From an uncultured Bacteriovoracaceae bacterium (GTDB lineage Bacteria; Bdellovibrionota; Bacteriovoracia; Bacteriovoracales; Bacteriovoracaceae), in the NCBI GenBank assembly GCA_938017795.1, contig CALIJZ010000021.1, positions 1-64,000 on the forward strand: a stretch of DNA of 64,000 nt. Direction: 5' to 3'. The position numbers were made by a program, and so were the translations under genes. Below are positions 16,714-25,377 of this stretch, in pieces (the stretch's first letter is position 1; every line of letters begins with the position of its first letter). The notes under the pieces are model-generated. The model was not told the origin of the DNA, did no database searches, and saw only the letters and a program-made list of their open reading frames with translations.

Positions 16714-17349
16714 TTAATCAAACTTCAAATCATCAGAAATTTTAACCCCAGCGATAATATCTTTAGGCTCGGGAATAAAACCAAACCGAATTGGTTCTAG
16801 ACCTTCAAATTTTTGATCATAAGCAATAGTAAGAGTTTTAGGACAAGTCTCTTTAAGCATGTTTAAGTAATAATGCTCTCCAAGGTGCTCAAATGGATTA
16901 ATAACTTTTGCAACATCTGCAGTTGGATCTTCAACTGTAAACATCGCATCTTCACTCATTGGACCTTTAGCAGTATTTTGAACAACAATTGCTCCTTTAA
17001 GTTTGCTCGCTGGGATATCAGCTGTCATGTGCCAGCTTTGAAAGTTAAAATAATCTAAAAAGAATGTAGATTGTTCATATCGAAGCTTTCTAGTTCTTAA
17101 AAGACGATTCATAAACTTTCGGCTTGTATCATCTTTTGCTTTCTTAGCTATTTTTTCAGCCAAAACGGGGTTTTCGATTCTGATAATATAAGCTCCAGGT
17201 TCTTTACCTGATTTATATAAAAGGTATTGAAATGCGATGGAAAAGAGAGTGAATAATTTTTGTTGGTTTAAGTGGATATGCTTTGATGGACATTCTACAA
17301 GGGTTTTAACTGACTCGTAGAGGTTGCTTTTTTCTAAATCTCGTCTCAT
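16714..17349 (-). CDS. Conserved-looking cytoplasmic protein of unknown function
   Basis: The 211-residue product has no signal peptide or membrane segment and I do not recognise a domain. Basic residues cluster around 80-95 (RKFMNRLLRTRKLRYEQ). The remaining sequence mixes strands and helices, with notable segments SWHMTADIPASKLKGAIVVQ and FGFIPEPKDIIAGVK. It lies 56 bases upstream of the ferritin-like gene in the same direction and 175 bases from the divergent fusA. Coding-like composition and length support a real gene. Function cannot be assigned. Confidence 0.65.
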   Translation of the reverse strand: MRRDLEKSNLYESVKTLVECPSKHIHLNQQKLFTLFSIAFQYLLYKSGKEPGAYIIRIENPVLAEKIAKKAKDDTSRKFMNRLLRTRKLRYEQSTFFLDYFNFQSWHMTADIPASKLKGAIVVQNTAKGPMSEDAMFTVEDPTADVAKVINPFEHLGEHYYLNMLKETCPKTLTIAYDQKFEGLEPIRFGFIPEPKDIIAGVKISDDLKFD

Positions 17350-17524
17350 ATATCTCGCTTAATGAATTGATTTCTAGGATTTCATCCTTTCTAGCAATGT
17401 AAACTAAGATTATATTTGGGTCAACTAGCAATCTTCAAACTATGTAAAAAGGTTTGTACTTTCCAGGCCCTCTATTTTATATTTAGTGAGTTAAAAAATT
17501 AGAAATTATAATGATGGAGAAACT

Positions 17525-19687
17525 ATGAAACACCTTCCAAAGACCAGAAATATTGGTATTTCGGCACACATTGACTCAGGAAAGACAACTCTAACTGAGC
17601 GAATACTTTTTTACTGTGACAAGATTCACAAGATTGAAGACGTTCGTGGTGGTGGTGATGGTGCGAAAATGGATCACATGGAGCTTGAAAAAGAAAAGGG
17701 TATTACGATTACTTCTGCTGCGACTACGGTTCATTGGAGAGGGATTAATAACGATGGTACTGAATATGCTGAAGGTGCTGGTAAGGGAAAAGATATTAAG
17801 GTTAATATCATCGATACTCCAGGTCACGTTGACTTTACAGTTGAGGTTGAGAGATCGCTAAGAGTTTTAGATGGAGCGATTTTAGTTCTTTGCTCTGTTG
17901 CTGGTGTTCAGTCACAATCAATTACAGTTGATAGACAGATGAAAAGATACAACGTTCCAAGATTAGCGTTTTTAAATAAGATGGACAGAATGGGAGCAAG
18001 TGCTTTTAACGGTGCTGCTGCTTTAAGAGAAAAATTAAATCACAACGCAGTTTTAATGCAACTTCCAATTGGAGCTGAGGAAAACTTTGTAGGTGTTGTG
18101 GATCTAGTAGATATGAAAGCTTATTATTTTGATGGTGATAACGGAGAAAACGTTAGAATCGAAGATTGTCCTGATGATTTAAAAGATAAAGCACTCGAGA
18201 TGAGAGCAGAAATGCTTGAAGCCGTTTCTATGTTTGATGATCAAATGATGGAAGATCTTTTAGAAGAAAAGGACATTCCACTTGAGACGATTCACTCTGC
18301 AATTAGAAAAGGTGTTTTAAGCCTAGAGTTAACTCCAGTTTATTGTGGATCTGCCTTTAAGAATAAAGGTGTTCAGGTTCTACTAAATGCTGTTTCTAGA
18401 TATCTTCCAAGTCCACTAACTTGTGAGAAGCCTCAAGCAATAAATGCTGAAGATGATTCAAAGATCACTCTTGAGCCAGACTTTGCTAAGCCTCTTGTAT
18501 GTATGGCGTTTAAGATTACTGATGAGCAGTTTGGGCAGCTTACATATACGAGAATTTATCAAGGTGAGCTTAAAAAAGGTGAATTCATCTATAATACAAG
18601 AACAAAGAAAAAAGTTAGAGTTGGTCGAATTGTTCGAATGAACTCAAATGATAGAGATAATATTGATAGTGCTGGAGCAGGGGATATCATCGCAATGGTT
18701 GGTGTTGATTGTGCTTCCGGGGATACATTTGTAGGTGATGATAATAATCTTCACTTATCTTGTGAGGGAATGCATGTTCCTATTCCAGTTATTGAGTTAT
18801 CAATTGAAGCAAAAGATAAAGATAATCAAATTAAAATGAGTAAAGGTCTTACAAGATTTAGAAAAGAAGATCCGACTTTCCATGTTTTTACTGACGAAGA
18901 ATCAGGTGAGACGAGAATTGCTGGAATGGGGGAGCTTCACCTTGAGATCTATGTAGAAAGACTAAAAAGAGAGTATAAAGCAGAAGTTGTTGTCGGTGCT
19001 CCTCAGGTTAATTATAGAGAGACTATTAGAACTGAAGCTAAATATGATTATACTCATAAGAAGCAATCTGGTGGTGCTGGTCAATTTGGTCAGGTTGTTG
19101 GATATATCAGACCTCTTACAGCAGAGAATAAAGATACAGAAGATCAAAACTTTAAATTTCATAACACAATTAAAGGGGGATCTGTTCCAACTGAATTTAT
19201 TGGAGCATGTGAAAAAGGTTTCCAAGACGTTATGGATAAAGGTCCACTAGCTGCCTTCCCACTAATTGATGTTGAAGTATTTCTTCAAGATGGTAAAAGT
19301 CACGACGTCGATTCATCAGATATGGCCTTTAGAATTGCTTCTAGGCAAGCGATGAGACAAGCCATCAATGCTGGTAGTCCAGTGATTCTTGAGCCGCTTA
19401 TGAAGGTTGAAGTTGAAACTCCGGATGAATTCCAAGGATTTGTTATTGGAGATTTAAGTAAGAGACGTGGGATAATCCAAGGTTCTGAAACAAACGCTGG
19501 TGGAGATACGATTGTAAACGCATTTGTACCGCTTTCTGAGATGTTTGGATACTCAACTGATCTAAGATCAGGAACTGCAGGTAAAGCCGGTTATACGATG
19601 GAATTTGCTCGTTATGCTGAGTGTCCTTCTAATATTCAAGCAGATGTTATGAAAGCTAGAGCTGAGAAGTTAGCTAAAGACGATTAA
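17525..19687 (+). CDS. fusA: Translation elongation factor G, spdEFG1-like type
   Basis: EF-G is the GTPase that drives tRNA-mRNA translocation. The G motifs are [14 protein letters not shown], the switch region [22 protein letters not shown] and NKMDRMGA. Domains II to V follow with [12 protein letters not shown] and the C-terminal [12 protein letters not shown]. The IDSGKTT P-loop (instead of IDAGKTT), the phrase [19 protein letters not shown] and the LPIG insert resemble the EF-G1 subfamily of spirochaetes, planctomycetes and deltaproteobacteria, related to mitochondrial EF-G1. There is an insertion near residues 77-90 ([16 protein letters not shown]) in switch I's vicinity. It stands alone, not in a str operon, with a GGAGA ribosome-binding site and a strong terminator. 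Confidence 0.95.
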   Translation: MKHLPKTRNIGISAHIDSGKTTLTERILFYCDKIHKIEDVRGGGDGAKMDHMELEKEKGITITSAATTVHWRGINNDGTEYAEGAGKGKDIKVNIIDTPGHVDFTVEVERSLRVLDGAILVLCSVAGVQSQSITVDRQMKRYNVPRLAFLNKMDRMGASAFNGAAALREKLNHNAVLMQLPIGAEENFVGVVDLVDMKAYYFDGDNGENVRIEDCPDDLKDKALEMRAEMLEAVSMFDDQMMEDLLEEKDIPLETIHSAIRKGVLSLELTPVYCGSAFKNKGVQVLLNAVSRYLPSPLTCEKPQAINAEDDSKITLEPDFAKPLVCMAFKITDEQFGQLTYTRIYQGELKKGEFIYNTRTKKKVRVGRIVRMNSNDRDNIDSAGAGDIIAMVGVDCASGDTFVGDDNNLHLSCEGMHVPIPVIELSIEAKDKDNQIKMSKGLTRFRKEDPTFHVFTDEESGETRIAGMGELHLEIYVERLKREYKAEVVVGAPQVNYRETIRTEAKYDYTHKKQSGGAGQFGQVVGYIRPLTAENKDTEDQNFKFHNTIKGGSVPTEFIGACEKGFQDVMDKGPLAAFPLIDVEVFLQDGKSHDVDSSDMAFRIASRQAMRQAINAGSPVILEPLMKVEVETPDEFQGFVIGDLSKRRGIIQGSETNAGGDTIVNAFVPLSEMFGYSTDLRSGTAGKAGYTMEFARYAECPSNIQADVMKARAEKLAKDD

Positions 19688-19713
19688 TATCAATATTAAA
19701 TTTATTTGATCTG

Positions 19714-19746
19714 AAGGGCGGTTATTAATTAACCGCCCTTTTTTTT
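19714..19746 (+). terminator. Rho-independent terminator of fusA
   Basis: AAGGGCGGTTA pairs with TAACCGCCCTT around a short AT loop, followed by a run of eight or so T residues (ending at 19746). It lies 27 bases after the fusA stop. This is the clearest intrinsic terminator in the window. Confidence 0.92.
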
Positions 19747-19873
19747 ATAAAATTCCGCAAAGAGTACATTAAGCTTTTAAACAAGTTATTTCTGAAAAAT
19801 TTACAAAGTATCCAAAACTAAAATTTCATAATGCTAAGAGTGAATTCATTAAATATTTACTAGGAGTATCAAA

Positions 19874-20413
19874 GTGAAAAAATCTATTTTAATAATAATA
19901 TTTGTAACTCATTTAGCTTCTGCTGATACTGGCAAGGAGCTATCTAGCAATAATTATAACCAAGCAATCACTTTGCTTGGTTCGGGGTTTGGTTATTCTA
20001 CTACTAATGGATTTATGTACTCTTTAGGTTTGAATTATGAAAGACGATTGTTTGAAAGGTTCTCACTAGGTGGTGGTGGTAGCTTTGATGGTGGAAGAGA
20101 TAATTTTATTTCATTTGGTCCCCAAGCTTTTATGACGTATCATTTTACAAACTATAATCAAAAAGGCTTCCACCTAGGAAGTATATTACTTTCTAAGTTT
20201 AGAAAGTATGATACAGACTATGAATCAGGCGCTAATGCTGCAGGAAGTGTACTGAAAAAAAGAAAAACCTTCATGGTGGTATATGGTGGTTATAAATGGA
20301 AATTTGGTTTAAGAAAGAATATTTTTTTTAGTTTGAACTTGGCTTATAACGTTTTAGAAAAATCATCTGATAATCCTCTAGGGATTTTTCTAGATCTAGG
20401 ATACCGATTTTAA
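19874..20413 (+). CDS. Secreted protein, probable small outer-membrane beta-barrel
   Basis: The 179-residue product has a signal peptide (cleavage probably after LASA, near residue 17). The mature part has alternating hydrophobic/polar strands rich in Gly and aromatic residues: AITLLGSGFGYS, GLNYERRLF, SLGGGGSFDGG, FMTYHF, YGGYKWKFGL and IFLDLGYRF. The C-terminal aromatic residue F is typical of proteins inserted by the BAM complex. The GTG start at 19874 is supported by TAGGAG seven bases upstream. Length and strand number suggest an eight-stranded barrel of the OmpA/OmpW-like size class, but no family is recognised. Confidence 0.65.
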   Translation: MKKSILIIIFVTHLASADTGKELSSNNYNQAITLLGSGFGYSTTNGFMYSLGLNYERRLFERFSLGGGGSFDGGRDNFISFGPQAFMTYHFTNYNQKGFHLGSILLSKFRKYDTDYESGANAAGSVLKKRKTFMVVYGGYKWKFGLRKNIFFSLNLAYNVLEKSSDNPLGIFLDLGYRF

Positions 20414-20449
20414 TAAATGAATTTCAAATGATATTTAGATTATTTATAA

Positions 20450-20481
20450 TGCAAGGTAGGTGTTAAAGAATCTACCTTGCA
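20450..20481. terminator. Hairpin between convergent genes, likely bidirectional terminator
   Basis: TGCAAGGTAG (20450-20459) pairs perfectly with CTACCTTGCA (20472-20481) over ten base pairs with a 12-base loop. It is followed on the plus strand by CTAAATTTTTTAG and on the minus strand by ATTATAAAT. It lies between the stops of the barrel protein gene and the protease gene, so it can serve both. Confidence 0.6.
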
Positions 20482-20503
20482 CTAAATTTTTTAGTATTTG
20501 TTA

Positions 20504-21490
20504 CTACTCATAACTTTCTACAAAATACTTTTTAGATCTGTAGTAAGGTCTTTTCTTCTTAGCTAATTTATATGTCTCGATAGCATATTTCTTAGCCTTT
20601 GGACGTCTTTTATAAAATCTTCTTTGATTTAAAACGATCTTATCAAAATCAGGAATGATATTTAATCTCGTAGAATCTTCTCCTCTGCATTCATCATCTA
20701 GACATACATTTGATATTCGACAATTCCTACCAGGAGCTCTAATGTAATCAGTTTCTCCTCTTACTAGTATTCCTTCTACTTCAGCTGTTTTATAATTAAA
20801 AACAGCTGATCCTGAATTTCCACCGTAGGTATCAAGATTTGCTATGAAGTAACCTAAGTCAGGAGATTGTCTTACTGCAGCTCCATCAGCAATCTTTGTT
20901 GGAAGACCAGCAGGGTGACCAATAACTAATAATCTAGTTCCTTTCTTTAAGACTTTATCTTTATTCATCTTCAGGGGAATTCTATTGGTTACTTTCCTCT
21001 TTAATTGAATAACTGCGTAATCAACATTAGAAGTATACTCACTTGAGATAACACGATCACAATGATAAACATTTTCACTTTTTGGATTGTTGTTTATCTC
21101 TCCATCTTTTGAAACTTTAAAGTCAAAAACAAAAGCTGTGTCCTCACATCTTTTTTGATTAGGTATACAATGACCTGCAGTCATAATTAGGTCATCTCCT
21201 ACTAGAAAGCCGGAGCAAAAAGCGGGATTAGCTTGCTTGGCAAATCTTTCTTCAGGACACATTCTCATCGACTCTTCAAAAGTTGTCATATTTAATTTAT
21301 ATTTATCTCCCTTCTGCTCGATTCCACGACCCAGCTGCATTAGGGCTACAGTTGATCTCGATAATTTTTTAAATAGAGGATCATTCGACTTAGTTACATC
21401 AACTCTTCCATCTTCTCCATATACAACCCTAGGGCGTTGAGCAAAAGTATTTAAAGATGTAATAGCAAATAGTAAGATCAGTAGTTTCAT
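20504..21490 (-). CDS. Secreted trypsin-like serine protease
   Basis: The product (328 residues from the chosen start) is a chymotrypsin-fold endopeptidase. The catalytic triad is visible as TAGHC (H107), NVDYAVIQL (D157) and GGNSGSAVF (S226). A signal peptide MKLLILLFAITSLNTFAQ precedes the mature enzyme, and the C-terminus is Lys/Arg/Tyr-rich. I chose the ATG at 21490 because AAGGAG lies eight bases upstream and the signal peptide begins there. Extending to 21547 would add 19 residues of non-signal sequence. A Fur-box-like site lies 42 bases upstream, over the predicted -35 region, so expression may be repressed by iron. Pairing of the six cysteines in the catalytic domain into disulfides is likely. 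Confidence 0.88.
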   Translation of the reverse strand: MKLLILLFAITSLNTFAQRPRVVYGEDGRVDVTKSNDPLFKKLSRSTVALMQLGRGIEQKGDKYKLNMTTFEESMRMCPEERFAKQANPAFCSGFLVGDDLIMTAGHCIPNQKRCEDTAFVFDFKVSKDGEINNNPKSENVYHCDRVISSEYTSNVDYAVIQLKRKVTNRIPLKMNKDKVLKKGTRLLVIGHPAGLPTKIADGAAVRQSPDLGYFIANLDTYGGNSGSAVFNYKTAEVEGILVRGETDYIRAPGRNCRISNVCLDDECRGEDSTRLNIIPDFDKIVLNQRRFYKRRPKAKKYAIETYKLAKKKRPYYRSKKYFVESYE

Positions 21491-21531
21491 AATTTTTCTC
21501 CTTAAAAAGTATCTTGCCATAATCCGAATTT

Positions 21532-21546
21532 TTATAATCATTATCA
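21532..21546 (-). promoter_or_regulatory. Fur-box-like operator overlapping the protease promoter
   Basis: On the minus strand TGATAATGATTATAA matches the 7-1-7 Fur consensus TGATAATNATTATCA at 14 of 15 positions. It overlaps a candidate promoter TTGATA, 17 bases, GATTAT that reads toward the protease gene. Binding here would block the -35 element, as expected for iron-dependent repression. Confidence 0.55.
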
Positions 21547-21613
21547 ATCAAATATTTAAAAACATTCCTTACAACTAGAACGATCATATGAAGGATTTTT
21601 GACAAGGAGTTGC

Positions 21614-21677
21614 ATATGTTAGGTTGTGATAGAAATATATAAATGAAAACGAGTGATATGTTAGGAAAAGATAGAGA
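21614..21677. repeat. Pair of 22-bp imperfect direct repeats, 42 bp apart
   Basis: ATATGTTAGG followed by four variable bases and GATAGA occurs at 21614-21635 and again at 21656-21677 (17 of 22 positions identical). The 42-bp period is four helical turns, so both copies face the same side of the DNA. They lie upstream of the protease promoter and downstream of the PAP2 stop. They may be a regulator binding pair or chance. Confidence 0.4.
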
Positions 21678-21695
21678 ATTGTACAAATTCGTAGT

Positions 21696-22487
21696 TTAGA
21701 AAGAATAACTTAGGTTTAGTCCTAGCTTGTTATGTTTTTTCGATTTCGTAATAATAGGCATAAAGAAAAATCTTTTATTATCTTTTAATTTTTTTAAAAA
21801 AATTGAAGTGACCAGTTTGCCCGAATAATAACCTACAGCTGATCCCAAGAAGACATCCGTTGGCCAGTGAGCATCAACGAAAACTCGATTAATTGAAACA
21901 AGAGCTGCTAAAGTATAAAGAGTGATACCAACGAAAGGCTTATCGTTATATAGAGTAGATAAAACAGTTGCAACTGCCCAAGCATTACTTGAGTCTCCTG
22001 AGACCATAGATTTTTGATCATTATCATTTTTGTGTTGAAAAAATGGTTTAAATTCGTAGGTACCCATATTTCTTCTCGGACGAGATCTTCCTATTAGGCC
22101 TTTAAATAAAGTCACCTTGGCTCCAGAGACTAAAAGTGCTGCAATAGATAATATTCCCGCATCAAATAGTTTTTGATCTTTTAATAAATACCCGCCCAAG
22201 CTAATAGCACCTGAGGCAAAATATGTTTTACCAGTGCCAAAATGAATTACAACATCTGATATATCTTTTAAAAGTTTATTATCTTGCTCACTTGTAATGA
22301 ATTCGTGAATTTTTTTATCGTTTGTATAAAGAAGTAAGCTAGTTGTAATAATAGCAGCACTTTGCCATTTCAATGCAGAGTGATTTTCTAAAGAGTCTTT
22401 GACATCTTTATATTCAAAAAAATAGTTTTCTGAATTTGAATAGGCAAGCAGGCCATAACTTAAAAAAAATAAAAGTAAACATTTCAA
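21696..22487 (-). CDS. PAP2-superfamily phosphatase, exported
   Basis: The 263-residue protein has a signal-like N-terminus and hydrophobic segments. The PAP2 motifs are KGLIGRSRPRR (KX6RP type), VSGDSSNAWAVAT in the place of PSGH, and NRVFVDAHWPTDVFLGSAVGY (SRX5HX3D type). Family members dephosphorylate lipid phosphates such as undecaprenyl diphosphate or phosphatidate on the periplasmic side. The second motif carries Asp where the usual His stands, so activity needs checking. The best in-frame start is a TTG at 22487 without an obvious ribosome-binding site, so the exact start is uncertain. Confidence 0.78.
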   Translation of the reverse strand: MKCLLLFFLSYGLLAYSNSENYFFEYKDVKDSLENHSALKWQSAAIITTSLLLYTNDKKIHEFITSEQDNKLLKDISDVVIHFGTGKTYFASGAISLGGYLLKDQKLFDAGILSIAALLVSGAKVTLFKGLIGRSRPRRNMGTYEFKPFFQHKNDNDQKSMVSGDSSNAWAVATVLSTLYNDKPFVGITLYTLAALVSINRVFVDAHWPTDVFLGSAVGYYSGKLVTSIFLKKLKDNKRFFFMPIITKSKKHNKLGLNLSYSF

Positions 22488-22519
22488 TACATTAATTTTA
22501 AGCGATTTTGGCGTGAGAG

Positions 22520-23302
22520 TTAATGAAAAAAGTTTTTAAATATTGAATTAAAGGTTGAGTTAAATAGGTTTTCCGGCAAAATTCTCTTTAGCAGATATAC
22601 CATATAATTATCTACTCCAACTATATAATGCCGTTTTTTTGCAAACATTGCTTTAATAGAGAGGCTTGCAACATCTCTAGCAGATTTAGAATGTTTATTA
22701 GCAAATTCAGTTGGTTTTTGATTTGCATTTTCTGCAAATTCTGTAATAACTCCACCGGGTGAAACGGTAGTGAGAAAAATATTTGTATCTTTAAATTCAA
22801 AGTATAAAGAATCCATCATATGTTTGAGATAAGCTTTACTTCCGCTATAAACAGATAAATTTTTGATAGGGAATATTGCAGCTAAAGAAGCAACATTTAA
22901 AATATGTGAACTTTGCTTATGCTCTAGCATATGTGCACTAAAGAGATAACTTAATTGAGTTGGAACTGTTGAGTTTAATTTTATAATATTTTCATGCATC
23001 TCCCATGAAGTATCTAGAAATTTATCTTGATATCCAATACCAGCATTATTTATTAAAATATTTATTCGACCGGACTTTATTGCTTGCTCGTAAACTTCAT
23101 TGGCTGCATTAGGAGCTAAGAGGTCTTTTACAATATATTCACACTCAACGTTGAAATCTTGTTTGATCTGAGTAGTTAGTTCAATCAATCTATTTTCTCT
23201 TCTTGCTACTAAAATTAAATTGTGAGATTGAGCGGCTAAATCTAAGGCCATCTCTTTTCCTATTCCACTTGAAGCACCTGTAATGATTGCAAAACTTTTC
23301 AT
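22520..23302 (-). CDS. Short-chain dehydrogenase/reductase (SDR)
   Basis: Classical SDR of 260 residues, an NAD(P)-dependent oxidoreductase. The cofactor-binding TGASSGIGKEMA is at the N-terminus, with NNAGIGY (about 87-93) and the catalytic YSGSKAYLKH (Tyr and Lys, about 152-161) preceded by LNVASLAAIFP with the catalytic Ser. The C-terminal region (FNSTFNSIFKNFFH) is hydrophobic. The YqjQ/DltE-like members of this class act on acyl or lipid substrates. It is divergent from the P450 gene, 114 bases away, which suggests shared control but no proven pathway. Confidence 0.9.
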   Translation of the reverse strand: MKSFAIITGASSGIGKEMALDLAAQSHNLILVARRENRLIELTTQIKQDFNVECEYIVKDLLAPNAANEVYEQAIKSGRINILINNAGIGYQDKFLDTSWEMHENIIKLNSTVPTQLSYLFSAHMLEHKQSSHILNVASLAAIFPIKNLSVYSGSKAYLKHMMDSLYFEFKDTNIFLTTVSPGGVITEFAENANQKPTEFANKHSKSARDVASLSIKAMFAKKRHYIVGVDNYMVYLLKRILPENLFNSTFNSIFKNFFH

Positions 23303-23416
23303 GAACTTATTCTACTTGTTCTAGATTTAGGATTCTACTTCTTTTTGTATTGCTCTTGGTCATAAATACAAGTGGTAGAGAATTGAATTCATTTTATAAT
23401 AACCTAGGAGAAAATC

Positions 23417-24694
23417 ATGAAAAAAATTCCTAAAGTAAATCATTTAGAAATGCTCGCTCTGGGTATTTTATTAAAAAAAAGCGATCTTCCTATTTATCAA
23501 CTCATTCATGAGGTTTGGGGGGATATAGTGAAAGTTAATTGGCCGGGGCAACATGTTACTTTTATGTTTGATCAAGCTGATATTCAACAAGTTCTAGTGA
23601 CTAAAGCATCAAGCTTTCATAAAGAAGATGGTTATAAATACTTAAAGAAATTACTCGGTAATGGTCTTTTATTAAGTGAAGATGAAACTTGGAAGAAAAA
23701 TAGAAAGTTGATGAATAAATCGTTTTCTAAATCTATGTTGATAAATTTTTATGAGGATGAAATCACTCAACTCACTCACGAGACACTTGCTGGTTTAAGA
23801 GAAGGTGAAGTACTGATTGATGATATTTTTTCTGATTTAACTTTAAAGATCATTATAAAGATATTCTTAGGAAGTGAAATTCCAGATCTTGAAATTGTGA
23901 AGAATGCAATGAACCTTGAGCTAAAGCGATCAGATAAAAAGATGAAAAGCTTACTAGGGATTCCGGACTTCATTCCAACAAAGCATAATAGAGAAGCTAA
24001 CAGTGCTTTAATTAAGTTCAATAAATTAGTCATTGAGATTTTAGAAAATAAAAAATCTGAAAATTTATTAAGCCAGCTTAAAAATGAGCTACTAAATAAT
24101 GATATTACCAAACAAGAAATTATAGATGAGATAAAAACCTTACTTCTTGCTGGTCATGAGACAACTTCAAATTTATTAACATGGAGTTTGTATCATCTTA
24201 GGATGAACCCAGAGGTTCTTAGGAAGTATCGATCTAGTTATGATGATAAGTACCTAGAAGCAATATTGAAGGAATCTATGAGATTGAGTCCACCTATACC
24301 TGTCATCGCCAGACAATGTGTAAAAGATGTTAAAGTTGGAGATCATTATATAAAAGCCGGAGATAAAATAGCATTAACTCAATTTGTAACTCACAAAGAT
24401 AAAAGATATTGGAAGAAAGCAGAACATTTTTTACCAGAGAGGTTTTTAGATATAAAAAAGATAAATACAGATGGAATTAAGTATTTCCCATTTGGAGCAG
24501 GGATGCGAATGTGCATCGGAGATAAATTTGCTATGATGGAAGCAAAGATAATTTTAAAAACATTTCTTCAAAAGTTTGATTATGAAATCTTAAATGATGT
24601 AAATGAAAGTCATCATTTTGTTCTGAAGCCATATAAAGGTTTAAGAGTGAAATTAGAAGACTTAACTAAACCTTTAGTTAAGCTGAGGACCTAA
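23417..24694 (+). CDS. Cytochrome P450
   Basis: A 425-residue haem-thiolate monooxygenase. The I-helix oxygen-activation motif is AGHETTS (245-251), the K-helix ExxR is ESMR (286-289), PERF lies near 340, and the haem loop FGAGMRMCIG contains the proximal C366. The sequence is closer to class II/CYP4-102-like fatty-acid hydroxylases in style (LSPPIPVIAR after ExxR, short N-terminus without membrane anchor), but the substrate is not deducible. Its 3' end overlaps the convergent tetR gene by 21 bases. A good AGGAG ribosome-binding site precedes the ATG. A redox partner is not encoded nearby. Confidence 0.92.
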   Translation: MKKIPKVNHLEMLALGILLKKSDLPIYQLIHEVWGDIVKVNWPGQHVTFMFDQADIQQVLVTKASSFHKEDGYKYLKKLLGNGLLLSEDETWKKNRKLMNKSFSKSMLINFYEDEITQLTHETLAGLREGEVLIDDIFSDLTLKIIIKIFLGSEIPDLEIVKNAMNLELKRSDKKMKSLLGIPDFIPTKHNREANSALIKFNKLVIEILENKKSENLLSQLKNELLNNDITKQEIIDEIKTLLLAGHETTSNLLTWSLYHLRMNPEVLRKYRSSYDDKYLEAILKESMRLSPPIPVIARQCVKDVKVGDHYIKAGDKIALTQFVTHKDKRYWKKAEHFLPERFLDIKKINTDGIKYFPFGAGMRMCIGDKFAMMEAKIILKTFLQKFDYEILNDVNESHHFVLKPYKGLRVKLEDLTKPLVKLRT

Positions 24695-25291
24695 ATATGC
24701 TAAAATAGCTTGTTTAAGTTCGTCTTGAATAATTTGTTTATCAAATTTAATTTCTTGATAAAAAATTGAAGAGACAATCGTATATCTGACTAATTGAATA
24801 ACAAGTAACAGTTTTACATCTAAGTTTGGGTGAGTTGTGGTAGGAAAAACTTTGCTTTTTAATATATCTATAAAAATTAAATCAAACTTCTCAATCAAAC
24901 TCGTATTTTCAAAATCAAAAATGGTTGAGGCAAAAAGCTTGACTATTTTTTTTCGTTTTAGATTATGCTCATATGTAAACTCTATAAATGTATCTATTTT
25001 TTCTTCAGGAGTACAATGAGCGACAGAGTCTAAAACATTTTTGAAAAATTTTGCTTCTTGGTTAATGAAAACCTTTAAAACCATTTGAAGAACAGAGTTT
25101 TTATTTGGAAAGTATTGATAAAGTGAAGAGATATTAACTCCCGCTCGATCAGCAATCTTATTTGTTGTAAGGGAATCTAGTTTATCTTTTTCTATAAACT
25201 CTTGAGTTGCCTGTAAAATTGCATCTACTGTTTCAATAGATCTTCGTTGAGTGGCTATCTTTTTAGGGCCTATATCTTCTTTTTTTGCCAT
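24674..25291 (-). CDS. TetR/AcrR family transcriptional regulator
   Basis: The 205-residue protein has the TetR helix-turn-helix at about residues 20-66: ILQATQEFIEK, LTTNKIADRAGVNISSLYQYFPNK. The C-terminal ligand-binding half is variable as usual. It is convergent with the P450 gene and divergent from the hydrolase gene at 25378. An 18-bp near-perfect dyad (25301-25318) lies ten bases upstream of its start codon. Autorepression and control of the divergent hydrolase are therefore likely. P450 control is possible but is not shown by the sequence. Confidence 0.92.
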   Translation of the reverse strand: MAKKEDIGPKKIATQRRSIETVDAILQATQEFIEKDKLDSLTTNKIADRAGVNISSLYQYFPNKNSVLQMVLKVFINQEAKFFKNVLDSVAHCTPEEKIDTFIEFTYEHNLKRKKIVKLFASTIFDFENTSLIEKFDLIFIDILKSKVFPTTTHPNLDVKLLLVIQLVRYTIVSSIFYQEIKFDKQIIQDELKQAILAYLGPQLN

Positions 25292-25300
25292 GAGTTAAAA

Positions 25301-25318
25301 ACCTGAGTATTCTCAAGT
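25301..25318. promoter_or_regulatory. Operator-like dyad between the tetR and hydrolase genes
   Basis: ACCTGAGTATTCTCAAGT is symmetric at 14 of 18 positions (core TGAG-N4-CTCA). Its size fits a TetR dimer site. It lies in the 86-bp divergent intergenic region, immediately upstream of the tetR start, where bound protein would block transcription of tetR and probably of the hydrolase gene. Confidence 0.55.
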
Positions 25319-25377
25319 ATCCCTTTTAATTAGTGTAGCATTGAGATCAAATTAAACACAATGAGGAAAGAGTCATT

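Noticed and set aside
21429-21686. 85-codon minus-strand reading frame over the protease 5' region
   Set aside because: It overlaps the protease start and promoter, is Ile/Tyr/Asn-rich without any domain and lacks a convincing ribosome-binding site.
21696-22487. PAP2 protein as catalytically dead
   Set aside because: One motif has Asp instead of the usual His, but the other two motifs are intact and the replacement may be tolerated, so no claim of inactivity is made.
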